From: Ralstonia pickettii
Lineage (GTDB): Bacteria > Pseudomonadota > Gammaproteobacteria > Burkholderiales > Burkholderiaceae
Direction of reading: 5' to 3'
Assembly: GCF_016466415.2 (NCBI RefSeq)
Contig: NZ_CP066771.1
Span: forward strand, 496,001 to 560,000
Length of the DNA stretch: 64,000 nucleotides
Shown here: piece after piece, positions 16,016 to 25,253 of the stretch
How positions within the stretch are numbered: the first letter of the stretch is position 1
Layout: each line of letters begins with the position of its first letter
Position numbers and translations under genes: made by a program
Notes under the pieces: generated by a model
The model's input: the letters and a program-made list of their open reading frames with translations, nothing else
Databases searched by the model: none
What the model was told of the DNA's origin: nothing

Positions 16016-18769
16016 ATGGTCGATATCTTGAAAAAGAACCCAGATATGGACGCCACCTCTGCTGAGCGGCCTGACCGTCCTGAACCGGATGTGATCGATC
16101 AGGACAGCCCCAGGCCGCTGCCGCTCGCTGATGACCGCTACGAAGCGCTCGTCCGGCAAATGCCGGATGCGCTGTACATCGTGGCGGACGACATCATCGT
16201 TTTCGTCAACGAGGCGGGCGTTCGCCTGTTCGGCGCGCAGACGGCACGCGACATCGTGGGCCATGAACTGGACGAGTTCGTGCACGACAACTCGATGCAC
16301 CTCGCCCGCCAGCGCCGGGAGTGGATGGTCTCGCACGGTGCAGGCTTGCCCCCGGTCGAGCAGACCTTGCTGCGCTGCGATGGCACGCCGGTGGAGGTCG
16401 AGGTGCTTTCCGCGCCGGTGCAGCTTGGCTGGCGCACCGCCATTCAGGTGGTGGCACGCGACATCACCCAGCGCAAGCAGGCCGAACAGGCCCTGCGCGA
16501 ATCCGAAGCCAATTATCGTGCACTGGCTGCCGAAACCGCACGCGCCAAGGAATTGCTGCGTTGCGAAAAGACCGTGCTCGAACTCAGCTCGCGCAACGTG
16601 CCGTTGCCCGACCTACTGGCCGAGGTGTGCCGGCTGGTGGAGGCGCTGCTCGACGACGGCGCCATGTGCTCGGTCCTGCTCAGTGGTGATGGCGAGCACG
16701 TTACGCAGGCCGTGGCACCGTCGCTGCCTTGCACGCTCTCCCAGGTGCTGGTTGGGATCGCGATTGGCCCTTCGGTCGGTTCATGCGGCACGGCCATGTT
16801 CCTGAACAAGACCGTGGTGGTGGAAGACATCGACGCCGACCCGCTCTGGGATGGCTACCGCGACATCGTTGCGCCGCTCGGATTGCGCGCGTGCTGGTCG
16901 ACGCCCATCCGCGGCGACAACGCGCAGATGATCGGCGCGATGGGCATCTACTACGACTCCCCGCGTGCGCCCACGCGCGACGCCATGGGGTTGCTCGACG
17001 GTATTACCGACATCATCGGCGTGGCCGTGCAGAAGGCGCATATCGCGCGTGATCTGAGGGAGAGCGAAGAACGCTATCGCCTGGCCGTCGACAACCTTAC
17101 CGAAGGCATCGTCGTGCAGGCGGCCGACGGCACCATCCTCGCGTGCAACCCGAGCGCGCGGCGTATTCTCCGGGCGGGCAGCGTGTCGCCGGTGGGCACC
17201 AGCCACCTGGCGCTGATGCGGCGCTCGTTGCGTGAAGACGGCAGCGAGATCCCGGTCAACGAGCGCCCCACGCGCGTGGTGCTGGCCACCGGACGGCCGC
17301 TGCTGGGCTTGACTGTTGGCCTGGAACTGGTTGACGGCGATGTGGTGTGGGTGCACGAAAACGTGCTGCCCATCGTGCGCCCTGGCGACGATACCCCCTC
17401 AGCCGTGCTGATCTCGTTCAACGATATCGGGCCGGCCCGCGCGGCCCAGCAGCAGCTCACGTTCCTCGCGCAGCGTGATGCGCTCACCGGCTTGTACAAC
17501 CGCGCGTACTTCTCGCAGCGCATGCAGGCGGTGATGGAGCAGGCCGCCAGCCAGGCCAACGAGGCGCGCCAGGTCGCCGTGCTGTTCCTCGATCTGGATG
17601 GCTTCAAGAAGGTGAACGACACCGCTGGTCATGAAGCGGGCGACCACCTGCTGCGCATCGTCGCGCAACGCCTCTCGGCCTGCGTGCGCCAGAGCGATAC
17701 GCTGGCGCGCCTCGGCGGCGATGAGTTCGTCGTGCTGCTCGACAATGTGCGCTCGTTGGGGGAAGCGGAGCGCTTGGCCAAGCGCATCGTCCATTCGATC
17801 GCGCAGCCGTTCTCGACGAGCGGCACGGAGTACTACCTGGGCGCGTCGATCGGCATCGCGCTGTACCCGGAGCATGGCAACGACGCCGCCACGCTGCTGC
17901 GCTGTGCGGATGCCGCCATGTACAACGCCAAGCAGAACGGCCGCAACCAGCATCGCGTGTACACCGCGCGCCTGTCGCAGCGGGCGCAGCGGCGCTTCCA
18001 GCTGGAATACCACCTGCGCCGCGCGCTGACGGCGGGCGAGCTGTCGTTGCGCTTCCAGCCCATCGTCGACGCCACATCGATGGACATCGTCGGTGCTGAA
18101 GTGCTGCTGCGGTGGCACAGCACCGAACTGGGCGAGGTGTCCCCCGCCGAGTTCATTCCCGTGGCGGAAGACGCCGGACTTATCGGCGACATCGGCGAAT
18201 GGGTGCTGGCGCAGGCGTGCCGCCAGGCCGCGCATTGGCGCGCCACCTGCATGCCGGAGTTCTTCGTGGCCGTGAACCTGTCGCCGCGTCAGTTTGGCGA
18301 GGGACTGGTGCCGACCATCTCGCGCTGCCTGACCGAAGCTGGCTTGCCCGCGAGCGCGCTCGAAATGGAGATCACCGAAGGCCTGCTCATGCGCGACACG
18401 GCCGCAGTGATGCCGATGCTCGATGCGCTCACGGCCCTGGGCATTCGCATCTCGATCGATGATTTCGGCACGGGCTATTCGTCACTGTCGTATCTGCAAC
18501 GCTTCCCGATCGACAACCTGAAGGTGGATCGCTCGTTCGTCTCGGGCATTCCGCGCCATCGCGATTCGGTGGTGATCTCGCGCGCCGTGGTCGCGATGGC
18601 CGCGTCGCTGGACATGACCGTCACGGCAGAGGGTGTCGAGACGCTGGAGCAGGCCGAGTTCCTGCAAGCCGCGGGGTGCGACAAGTTGCAGGGTTTCCTG
18701 TTCGGCCCCCCGATGACGGCTGCCGCCTACGAGTCACGGCTGCGCCGCGACCGTTCCGCGCGGGCCTAG
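16016..18769 (+). CDS. PAS-GAF-PAS-GGDEF-EAL cyclic-di-GMP signalling protein
   Basis: A cytosolic hybrid sensor that may make and/or degrade cyclic di-GMP. From ATG 16016 it has 917 residues and no membrane segment. Domain order: PAS (about 35-150), GAF (about 180-340), PAS (about 350-470), GGDEF (about 480-645) and EAL (about 660-910). The cyclase motif is LARLGGDEF, preceded by RQSD, a match to the RxxD product-inhibition site. The EAL motif reads EVL, keeping the catalytic Glu, and DDFGTGYSSL and the LKVDRSFV segment are present, so both halves look active. The start is uncertain: GTG 15935 and ATG 16046 are alternatives, and a GGGGGGAGAGG tract lies too far upstream to decide. Confidence 0.9.
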   Translation: MVDILKKNPDMDATSAERPDRPEPDVIDQDSPRPLPLADDRYEALVRQMPDALYIVADDIIVFVNEAGVRLFGAQTARDIVGHELDEFVHDNSMHLARQRREWMVSHGAGLPPVEQTLLRCDGTPVEVEVLSAPVQLGWRTAIQVVARDITQRKQAEQALRESEANYRALAAETARAKELLRCEKTVLELSSRNVPLPDLLAEVCRLVEALLDDGAMCSVLLSGDGEHVTQAVAPSLPCTLSQVLVGIAIGPSVGSCGTAMFLNKTVVVEDIDADPLWDGYRDIVAPLGLRACWSTPIRGDNAQMIGAMGIYYDSPRAPTRDAMGLLDGITDIIGVAVQKAHIARDLRESEERYRLAVDNLTEGIVVQAADGTILACNPSARRILRAGSVSPVGTSHLALMRRSLREDGSEIPVNERPTRVVLATGRPLLGLTVGLELVDGDVVWVHENVLPIVRPGDDTPSAVLISFNDIGPARAAQQQLTFLAQRDALTGLYNRAYFSQRMQAVMEQAASQANEARQVAVLFLDLDGFKKVNDTAGHEAGDHLLRIVAQRLSACVRQSDTLARLGGDEFVVLLDNVRSLGEAERLAKRIVHSIAQPFSTSGTEYYLGASIGIALYPEHGNDAATLLRCADAAMYNAKQNGRNQHRVYTARLSQRAQRRFQLEYHLRRALTAGELSLRFQPIVDATSMDIVGAEVLLRWHSTELGEVSPAEFIPVAEDAGLIGDIGEWVLAQACRQAAHWRATCMPEFFVAVNLSPRQFGEGLVPTISRCLTEAGLPASALEMEITEGLLMRDTAAVMPMLDALTALGIRISIDDFGTGYSSLSYLQRFPIDNLKVDRSFVSGIPRHRDSVVISRAVVAMAASLDMTVTAEGVETLEQAEFLQAAGCDKLQGFLFGPPMTAAAYESRLRRDRSARA

Positions 18770-18821
18770 TGCTGCGCAAGGCGCATGTAATGCCCGCGTA
18801 AGTCAGGGCGGGTAGCGTCGC

Positions 18822-18848
18822 TCAAGCGCGCTTCGCACGTGCCGATAC
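18822..18848 (+). promoter_or_regulatory. Candidate sigma-28 (FliA) promoter of the cytoplasmic chemoreceptor
   Basis: TCAAGCGC (18822-18829) is followed, after exactly 11 bp, by GCCGATAC (18841-18848), matching the flagellar consensus TAAAGTTT-N11-GCCGATAA in the core positions. Transcription would start about 64 nt before the GTG start of the chemoreceptor. Confidence 0.7.
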
Positions 18849-18918
18849 CCCCCTTAGAGGGCCGCTTCGCCATCAGCGCGAGGGCGCACACAACAACGAC
18901 AATTGGAGACAACCGCAC

Positions 18919-20331
18919 GTGAAGCCATTCGCCTGGGGCCGCGGCCCGAAAGCCTCTCCCGACCTTGTTGCCCGTATTGCCGAAGAGGCCGGCCGCGTCG
19001 GCATGGGCATCTGCGAGGTCTCCGGCAACGTGGAAGACGTGGCCGTGCGCCTGCGCCGGCAGGCCGACGTGTTTGATCAGTTGCGCAACGCGGCCGATGT
19101 CACCATGCGCGGCAATCACGATATCGCCGTGGCGGCGCGGCATGCGCGCGAAGTCGCATCGCATGCCAGCGAAGAGGTGAGCGGCTCGCGCGAAACGGTC
19201 GATGCATCGCTGCGCGACATTCGCGAGCTGGCCGTTGGTGTGGCGAGCATGGAGCAGCAGATTGCGGCACTGCGTGAAGCGCTGATCCAGGTGGCGCAGG
19301 CGTCCGAGCAGATTTCGCAGATTGCCAAGCAGACCAATCTGCTGGCGATCAATGCGGCCATTGAAGCCGCTCGCGCGGGCGAATCGGGCCGCAGCTTCGC
19401 AGTGGTTGCAGGTGCGGTGAAGCAGCTTGCCGGGCAGACCGCCGAAGCGACGCAGCGTATCGAAACCACCTTGGCGGATTTGTCTGGCCAGACCGACAAG
19501 CTGATCGGCGACAGCAGTGCAAACGTTGCGCGCGCCCAGCGTGTGGATGCCGGCACGCAGGCCATTGGCGCGGTGATTGGCGTGGCGGGCGAGGCCATTG
19601 CGCGCTTCGATGTCGAGGCGACGAGCATTGCGGAATCCACTGCGGCCATCGAAGATGAATGCGCGTCGCTCGCGCGTGAGGTGGAGGCGATGGCCGAGGG
19701 TGTGAAGCAATCCAGCCACAACATCGACAACGCGCAACGGCAGCTTTCGGGGTTGCTGGGGGCGTCGGAAACGCTGATCCGGTTGACGGCTTCGACGGGC
19801 GTGCAGAGTGCCGATACGCCCTTCATCGAAGCGGTGCAGACCGCCGCCGGCAAGATCAGCGCATTGTTTGAATCGGCGCTGGCACGCGGCGATATCAGCG
19901 AAAGTGATCTGTTTGATCGCACCTATGCGCCGGTGCCGAATACCGATCCGCCGCAGCATATGACGCGATTTACGGCGTTCACGGACCGTGTGTTGCCTGC
20001 GGTACAGGAGCCGTTGCTCCAGTTGGATCCGCGCGTGGTGTTCTGCGCGGCGGTCGACACCAACGGCTATCTGCCGACGCACAACCTGAAGTTCTCGCAG
20101 CCGCAGGGGAGTGACCCGGTCTGGAATGCGGCCAACAGCCGCAACCGCCGGCTGTTCACGGATCGCACGGGGCTGGGGGCGGCGCGCAATACCGAGGCGT
20201 TCCTGTTGCAGACGTATCGTCGGGATATGGGTAACGGGACGTTTGCGATGATGAAGGATGTGTCGGCGCCGATTTACGTCAAGGGTCGCCACTGGGGTGG
20301 TTTTCGGATGGGCTACAAGGTGGCCGGCTAA
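18919..20331 (+). CDS. Cytoplasmic methyl-accepting chemotaxis protein
   Basis: A chemoreceptor without transmembrane segments, 470 residues, starting at GTG 18919 with GGAG upstream. The kinase-control hairpin tip is recognisable as [20 protein letters not shown] near residues 132-152, inside a signalling coiled coil (about 60-285). The C-terminal part (about 300-470) is a separate domain ending [19 protein letters not shown]. It contains [11 protein letters not shown], a phrase seen in Cache-like sensor regions, so sensing is probably C-terminal and intracellular. It would signal through CheW/CheA. The sigma-28 promoter upstream supports flagellar-regulon membership. A palindrome array begins immediately after its stop codon. 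Confidence 0.9.
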   Translation: MKPFAWGRGPKASPDLVARIAEEAGRVGMGICEVSGNVEDVAVRLRRQADVFDQLRNAADVTMRGNHDIAVAARHAREVASHASEEVSGSRETVDASLRDIRELAVGVASMEQQIAALREALIQVAQASEQISQIAKQTNLLAINAAIEAARAGESGRSFAVVAGAVKQLAGQTAEATQRIETTLADLSGQTDKLIGDSSANVARAQRVDAGTQAIGAVIGVAGEAIARFDVEATSIAESTAAIEDECASLAREVEAMAEGVKQSSHNIDNAQRQLSGLLGASETLIRLTASTGVQSADTPFIEAVQTAAGKISALFESALARGDISESDLFDRTYAPVPNTDPPQHMTRFTAFTDRVLPAVQEPLLQLDPRVVFCAAVDTNGYLPTHNLKFSQPQGSDPVWNAANSRNRRLFTDRTGLGAARNTEAFLLQTYRRDMGNGTFAMMKDVSAPIYVKGRHWGGFRMGYKVAG

Positions 20332-20332
20332 G

Positions 20333-20595
20333 GTCCGTAACGCCTGGGGTGGGGTTCAGAACTTCGCTGATGGGGTTCGGAACGGCATTGCTGAGGTTCG
20401 GAACTCCATCCGTGTTGTTCAGAACGGCATCTGCTTGGTCGGACCTTGGCGCTTTTGGCGTTTGGAACGTCGTGAATGGGGTTCGGGACTGCTTTGGGCG
20501 GGTTCGGAACCTCATCGGTGGGGTTCGGGACTGCTTTGCTGGGGTTCGGGACGTCTAGGGGCGGGGTTTGGGACCTTGCTGGTGGAGTTTTTAGT
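20333..20595. repeat. 21-bp-phased array of GTTCNGAAC-type palindromes
   Basis: About thirteen copies of a degenerate 9-bp palindrome close to GTTCGGAAC lie in a row. Clear copies start at 20354, 20375, 20396, 20417, 20437, 20460, 20481, 20502, 20523, 20544 and 20566; weak ones at 20333 and 20587. Most spacings are exactly 21 bp, two turns of B-DNA; the others are 20, 22 and 23. Spacer sequences are only loosely conserved (often tgcwttgctgggg). Because the 20-, 22- and 23-bp steps break any reading frame, the repeat is not a coding one. It starts 2 bp after the chemoreceptor stop codon. I do not recognise it as a described element. Confidence 0.85.
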
Positions 20596-20640
20596 GTTGA
20601 TGGTGCATCCCTTGTTTCGTCCCCTGCCGGGGCCGACTTA

Positions 20641-20797
20641 CTTTCTTTGTCTTGCCAAAGAAAGGTAAGCAAAGAAAGGCGCGCCCGAGATAGCGACCCC
20701 CTCCTTGAATTTCTGTCGCAGGGAGGGGAAGGAGGCAAACTCGCTGCGCTCAGACAGGCCTCCTTCCCTTTTCCTCCCTGCAACAGAAATTCAAGGC
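20641..20797. repeat. Hairpin repeat element between convergent genes
   Basis: A small hairpin (CTTTCTTTG, 20641-20649, with CAAAGAAAG, 20656-20664) is followed by a large one. Its arms begin CCTTGAATTTCTGT (20703-20716) and end ACAGAAATTCAAGG (right arm about 20758-20797), nearly complementary over about 34 bp except for a few inserted bases. It lies between converging genes and looks like a dispersed palindromic repeat of the kind common in Burkholderiales. Only one copy is in the window, so dispersal is inference. Confidence 0.7.
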
Positions 20798-20826
20798 GCC
20801 ATCTAGGGCAGGAACGTCAACGGCCA

Positions 20827-20860
20827 AACCATCGCGGCGCGGGAGTTGGCCGCGATGGTT
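20827..20860 (-). terminator. Hairpin terminator of the MFS gene
   Basis: The 12-bp arms AACCATCGCGGC (20827-20838) and GCCGCGATGGTT (20849-20860) enclose a 10-nt loop just beyond the stop codon of the minus-strand MFS gene. There is no long T tract. Confidence 0.55.
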
Positions 20861-20871
20861 CATCTGCGTGC

Positions 20872-22194
20872 TTAGTGTTTGCGCGTGCCCAGGATGACCA
20901 GGACGGCGGCGCCCAGCTCCAGCGCGGCTACGAAGTAGAGGCCGGCGGAGAGGTGGCCGGTGCTGGTCTTCAGCCAGCCGATCATGTACGGCGCGACGAA
21001 GCCGGCGAGGTTGCCGATGGAGTTGATCAGCGCGATGCCGCCTGCGGCAGCGGTGCCGGCCAGGAAGACAGCGGGGATCGACCAGAACACCGGGAACGCG
21101 GCGAGGATGCCGATGGCGGCGACGGTGAGCGAGATCAGCGCGAGCGCCGGCGAGCCGAGCAGTGCGCCTGTTGCGACCAAGCCGGCGGCTGCGATGACGG
21201 CCGCAATGGCGCAGTGCATGCGGCGCTCGCCCGTACGGTCGGAATGCGCGCCGTTCCAGACCATCGCGATCGTGCCGGCGATGAACGGAATGGCCGCGAT
21301 CAGGCCGATCTGGAAATTGCCCTGGACGCCCAGCTCCTTGATGATCGACGGCGTCCAGAAGGCGATGGTGGCATTGCCGCTGACCACGCAGAAGTAGATG
21401 GCTGCGCAGACCCACACGCGGGCGTTGGCGAGTGCCGCACCAAACGAGGCGTGCTTGGCGGGGTCGCGATTCTCCGCTTCAACGGCGCGAACGACGGCGT
21501 CTTGCTCGGCGGCGGAAAGCCATTTGGCCTGTCGAGGCGTTTCGGGCAGCCACGCAAGCACGGCAAAGCCGGCCAGCACGGAAGGAATGCCTTCGAGCAG
21601 GAACAGCCATTGCCAGTTGGCGAGGTGGCCCACGCCTTCCATGCGGCTCATGATGAAACCCGCAACCGGGCCGCCCACCACGCCCGCGATCGCGAACGAG
21701 GTCATGAACAGGCCGTTGATACGCGCACGGTGTGCGGAGGGAAACCAGTACGTCAGGTACAGCACCACGCCCGGGAAAAAGCCGGCTTCAAAGATGCCCA
21801 GCAGAAAGCGCATCACGTAGAACGAGGTCGGCGTCTTCACGTAGATCATAGCCATCGAGGCCAGGCCCCACAGGATGGTGATGCGTGCCAGCGTCTTGCG
21901 TGCGCCGATCTTTTCCAGCAGCAGGTTGCTCGGCACTTCGAACAGGAAGTAGCCGATGAAGAAGATGCCGGCGCCCAGGCCGTACACCGCTTCGCTGAAC
22001 TGCAGATCCTGCAGCATCGACAGCTTGGCGAAGCCGACATTGACGCGGTCGATCCACGCGAGGATGAACAGCACCACCAAAAACGGCACCAGGCGATACG
22101 CAATGCGGCGGTAGGTGGCATCCAGCTCGGTGCTGGGAAGCGGACGACTGGCCGGGTCGGTCGGGTTGGCCGGCAAGGCTTGGGTTTGCGACAT
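20872..22194 (-). CDS. MFS transporter of the anion:cation symporter (ACS) type
   Basis: An inner-membrane symporter of 440 residues, with twelve predicted segments and the ACS-family opening YRRIAYRLVPFLVVLFILAWIDRVNVGFAKL. Members take up organic anions such as hexuronates, phthalate or tartrate. ATG 22194 is set by a perfect GGAGG Shine-Dalgarno; a longer frame to 22461 has no such support. It is downstream of the amidase gene on the same strand (169-bp gap) and may import the substrate of that locus. The substrate cannot be read from the sequence. Confidence 0.88.
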   Translation of the reverse strand: MSQTQALPANPTDPASRPLPSTELDATYRRIAYRLVPFLVVLFILAWIDRVNVGFAKLSMLQDLQFSEAVYGLGAGIFFIGYFLFEVPSNLLLEKIGARKTLARITILWGLASMAMIYVKTPTSFYVMRFLLGIFEAGFFPGVVLYLTYWFPSAHRARINGLFMTSFAIAGVVGGPVAGFIMSRMEGVGHLANWQWLFLLEGIPSVLAGFAVLAWLPETPRQAKWLSAAEQDAVVRAVEAENRDPAKHASFGAALANARVWVCAAIYFCVVSGNATIAFWTPSIIKELGVQGNFQIGLIAAIPFIAGTIAMVWNGAHSDRTGERRMHCAIAAVIAAAGLVATGALLGSPALALISLTVAAIGILAAFPVFWSIPAVFLAGTAAAGGIALINSIGNLAGFVAPYMIGWLKTSTGHLSAGLYFVAALELGAAVLVILGTRKH

Positions 22195-22363
22195 GGTTTC
22201 CTCCAATAGCGTGTGAGGGCGCCTGCGCTTCGTGTGCTGCTGTGTTTTACGAAACGCAGGCGTGAGTTGGGCCCGGCACGTCTGCAGCGCGCCTTTTTTG
22301 GACTTGGCTTGGGAAACCGCCTGCGTGGCCCGAGCGCAGGCGGCGAAAGTTCTGGCTAGTCGA

Positions 22364-23725
22364 TCAACGCCGCAGGGCTGCCTCCACCGCCCGGCCGACG
22401 CGCAGGATGCGCGCGTCGTCGTTGGCGAGACCGCAGAGCGACAGACCGACCGGCAGTTCACCGGCCGCGTGTACCGGCAGCGTCAGCGCGCAGCCGTCCA
22501 GGAAATTGATCACGCTCGGATTGCGCAGCGCGAGGGCGTTGACGCGGAAGAAGGCTGCATCGTCCGCTTCAAGCGGGGCGACCTCGGGCGGCACGATGGC
22601 CACCGCCGGCATCAGCCATGCATCGAAGTTGCCCAGGCGCTTGCGAGCGGCGGCGATCATGCGTGCGCGTGCGTTGATCACATCGATGTATGCGGCCGCG
22701 CTCATCTGGTCACCACGGCGGATGCGCGTGGCGACGCGCGGGTCGTACTGGGCTTCCGCACGCGCGAGCAGCGAACGATGCCATGCCCAGGATTCCGCGG
22801 CCGAGAAGCCGCCGCCGCTGTTGATCTCGGGCAGTTGCAGCAGCTCCGGAAATTCAAAACGCACGATGTGCGCGCCGGCACGTTCGAGCTGTTCAACAGC
22901 GCGGTTGAATGCAACGGCGACCGTGTTGTCGAGATCCGCACCGACATAGTCCTGCGTGACGCCGAAGCGCAATCCGGCCAGCGGCACGGCGGCGGTGTCG
23001 AATGCGTCGTTGCCTGACTCGCCGCTCAGCACGGCGTCGACGATTGCGCAGCAGTCGACCGAGTTGGCGAGCGGGCCGCCGGAATCGAGCGACGTGGACA
23101 GCGGCACGCCGCCCGTCATCGGGACGCGGCGTGCGGTGGGCTTGAAGCCGGTCAGATTGCAGAACGCAGAGGGAATGCGGATCGAGCCGCCGGTATCCGT
23201 GCCCAGCGCCGCCACGGCCATGCCGCCCGCAACGGTGACGGCGCCGCCCGACGTGGAGCCGCCCGCTGCACGTGCGCCGTCCGCTGGCGTGCGCGGCGTG
23301 CCGTAGTGCGGGTTCAGCCCCAGTCCGGAGAACGCGAATTCGCTCATGTTGGTGCGGCCCAGCAGCACGGCGCCGGCCGCGCGCAGGCGTGCCACGGCAG
23401 CCGCATCGGCAGTGGCGCGCGGCTGGTCCGCCAATGCGCGCGAACCGGCTGCCGTCACCTGACCCGCCACGTCAAACAGATCCTTGATCGACACGGGCAA
23501 CCCGGCCAGCAGCGAGGGCACATTGCCCGCAGCACGCGCGGCGTCGGCCGCGCGTGCCATGGCCAGCGCGGCTTGCTCGTCGATGCTTACATAGGCGGTC
23601 CCGCCTGCGGCGCGATGCGATTCGGCGCGCTCCAGCGCGGCTTCGGTCAGCGCGACGCTGGTGGTGCGGCCGGCGGCCAGGGCAGCGGCCAGCGAGCGGA
23701 TCATGTTCGGGCGGGGCGTCATCAT
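22364..23725 (-). CDS. Amidase-signature family hydrolase
   Basis: A 453-residue amidase, probably cytosolic, hydrolysing an amide or acylated amine. The Ser-cisSer-Lys triad is visible: Lys in LPVSIKDLFDVAG near residue 80, the cis-Ser in GGSTSGGAV near residue 155, and the nucleophile in TDTGGSIRIPS near residue 178. GGAG lies 8 bases before the ATGATG start. It follows the DUF2848 gene by 27 bp, in an apparent operon headed by the GntR gene. The relatives I know of are annotated broadly (AtzE/GatA-like), so the substrate is open. The neighbouring flavin monooxygenase suggests an aromatic or N-heterocyclic compound. Confidence 0.9.
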   Translation of the reverse strand: MMTPRPNMIRSLAAALAAGRTTSVALTEAALERAESHRAAGGTAYVSIDEQAALAMARAADAARAAGNVPSLLAGLPVSIKDLFDVAGQVTAAGSRALADQPRATADAAAVARLRAAGAVLLGRTNMSEFAFSGLGLNPHYGTPRTPADGARAAGGSTSGGAVTVAGGMAVAALGTDTGGSIRIPSAFCNLTGFKPTARRVPMTGGVPLSTSLDSGGPLANSVDCCAIVDAVLSGESGNDAFDTAAVPLAGLRFGVTQDYVGADLDNTVAVAFNRAVEQLERAGAHIVRFEFPELLQLPEINSGGGFSAAESWAWHRSLLARAEAQYDPRVATRIRRGDQMSAAAYIDVINARARMIAAARKRLGNFDAWLMPAVAIVPPEVAPLEADDAAFFRVNALALRNPSVINFLDGCALTLPVHAAGELPVGLSLCGLANDDARILRVGRAVEAALRR

Positions 23726-23752
23726 GCGGTGATCTCCGTGAGGTGGGGCGCT

Positions 23753-24430
23753 TCAGCCTTCAACAGGCAGCGTGTCGACAGCATAGCGATGGCGCAACTC
23801 GGTGCCCGACACGGGGTCGATCAGGGCCATGTCGAAGGCCTCGCCGAAACCGAGTTCGCCGATGATCGGCTGCGTGCCGCAGAACATGGCGGTGCCGACC
23901 GGCAGCGTGTCGTTGCCGGTGTAGCGGCGGATGAGGTCGCGCGGGTCGAGCATGCGGGTGACGCCGCCTTCCTGGTACAGCGCGGTCTGGCCGTCGCGGG
24001 TGCGCCAGGTCTTCATCTGCAGGCTGTCCCAATGATCGGCCAGCGCTTCGAAGCGCCACACGTCGCGGCTTACGGGCTTGGCGCACATCTGCTTGGACAC
24101 CGTCACGCCATAGGCTTCGACCTTGCGGTCCGTGTGGTCCGAACCAATGCCGACCAGCAGGCCCATCGGCGTGGAATACAGCACGAATTCCGCTTCGCCG
24201 GACGAATCGGCGCCAGGAATCTCCACGGTGGCGTCGGTGGTCAGCAGCGAGGCCGACACGCGGTAGAAGCACGGCACGCGCGCCGGACGCGCCACGCCGA
24301 TCGCTTCAAGCTCGGCGATGTGGTGTTCAACGGCTTGCGCATCGCGGCCGGTCCAGCCGGCAATGACGAGGTGGTCCACGGTTACGTCGATGGGGCCGTG
24401 GCCAATCAGGTTCAGGTGCAGCGTGGTCAT
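23753..24430 (-). CDS. DUF2848-family protein
   Basis: A 225-residue protein of the DUF2848 family, which has sequence features of the fumarylacetoacetate-hydrolase-like fold. Typical phrases seen are YSTPMGLLVGIGSDHTDRKVE near residue 100 and GTAMFCGTQPIIGELGFGEAFDMALIDP written in parts near residue 180. It may therefore hydrolyse or decarboxylate a ring-opened acid. Such proteins usually sit beside amidases and transporters, as here: it is 46 bp after the GntR gene and 27 bp before the amidase gene. The biochemical activity is not established and the role is inference. Confidence 0.82.
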   Translation of the reverse strand: MTTLHLNLIGHGPIDVTVDHLVIAGWTGRDAQAVEHHIAELEAIGVARPARVPCFYRVSASLLTTDATVEIPGADSSGEAEFVLYSTPMGLLVGIGSDHTDRKVEAYGVTVSKQMCAKPVSRDVWRFEALADHWDSLQMKTWRTRDGQTALYQEGGVTRMLDPRDLIRRYTGNDTLPVGTAMFCGTQPIIGELGFGEAFDMALIDPVSGTELRHRYAVDTLPVEG

Positions 24431-24476
24431 GCGGAATCCGGAAGAGGCGGGAACAACAAACGGGGGGAAATCGGGA

Positions 24477-25199
24477 TCAGAGCGTGCGGATGATCGTGCG
24501 GCGGAACTCGTCGATGTGCTCGCGAATGGCCTCGCGCGCTGCAGGCACGTCGCGGCGCTCCAGTGCATCAAGCACGGCAAGGTGCTCGTCGTACACGTTC
24601 TGCAGGTGTTGCGGCTCTGACAGCGACAGGAACCAGAAGCGCGCCTGCTTCTCGTGCAGGCCGCGCAGCAATTCGGCCAGCACGCGGTTGCGCGAGGCCG
24701 CGGAAATGGCGAGGTGGAACTTGAGGTCCAGCGCGGCCAGCGCGGCAATGTCGCGGTGTTCGATCAGCGCGGGCGATGCATCGACGATGGCGCGCATGGC
24801 GTCAAAATCCGCCGGGTGGGCGCGCTCGGCGGCCAGCGTTACGCACAGGATCTCGTTGGTGGCGCGCACCTCGATCATGTCGAGCACGTCGTTGAGCGAC
24901 AGTGGCGTCACCAGCACGCCCTTGCGCGGCAGGATCTGCACCAGCCCCTCCACCTCCAACCGATGCAGCGCCTGGTGGATGGGCGTGCGGCCCAGCCCCA
25001 GCAGCGCGCCGAGTTGCGCTTCGTTGAGCGGCTCGCCGGGGCGGAATTCGCACGCCATGATGCGGCGCTTGATCTCGTTGTAGGCGAGTTCACGCATGGC
25101 GGCGCCCTTGGGCGCATGCGCAGCAGGTTCGACGGCAAACGGTGCAGATGCCGGCGCGGTTTGGGCGGAACCGGAAACCAGCTTGATCGGACGCGACAT
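24477..25199 (-). CDS. GntR-family (FadR/FCD-type) transcriptional regulator
   Basis: A 240-residue repressor-type regulator. The winged helix-turn-helix spans about residues 33-100 (LAYNEIKRRIMACEFRPGEPLNEAQLG in two parts). An all-helical FCD ligand domain follows (about 105-235), with FHLAISAASRN supplying typical metal/acid-binding residues. ATG 25199 is chosen for the GAGGTCGC stretch upstream; the longer frame from 25262 would run through the promoter. It heads the minus-strand operon with DUF2848 and amidase. A perfect palindrome in its promoter suggests autoregulation and control of the divergent monooxygenase gene. Confidence 0.92.
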   Translation of the reverse strand: MSRPIKLVSGSAQTAPASAPFAVEPAAHAPKGAAMRELAYNEIKRRIMACEFRPGEPLNEAQLGALLGLGRTPIHQALHRLEVEGLVQILPRKGVLVTPLSLNDVLDMIEVRATNEILCVTLAAERAHPADFDAMRAIVDASPALIEHRDIAALAALDLKFHLAISAASRNRVLAELLRGLHEKQARFWFLSLSEPQHLQNVYDEHLAVLDALERRDVPAAREAIREHIDEFRRTIIRTL

Positions 25200-25239
25200 G
25201 GAAGCGACCTCGATTCGTGTAAAAGTCGAGTGATGGTAT

Positions 25240-25253
25240 TGTGATATCTCACA
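25240..25253. promoter_or_regulatory. Candidate GntR operator in the divergent promoter region
   Basis: The palindrome TGTGATATCTCACA has 5-bp arms and a TATC centre. On the minus strand it sits in the 18-bp spacer between TTGACG (25262-25257) and TACCAT (25238-25233), so binding would block RNA polymerase at the GntR-DUF2848-amidase promoter. Confidence 0.6.

Noticed and set aside
20476-22209. 577-residue plus-strand open frame
   Set aside because: It starts inside the palindrome array and runs antisense through the MFS gene; high GC creates such shadow frames.
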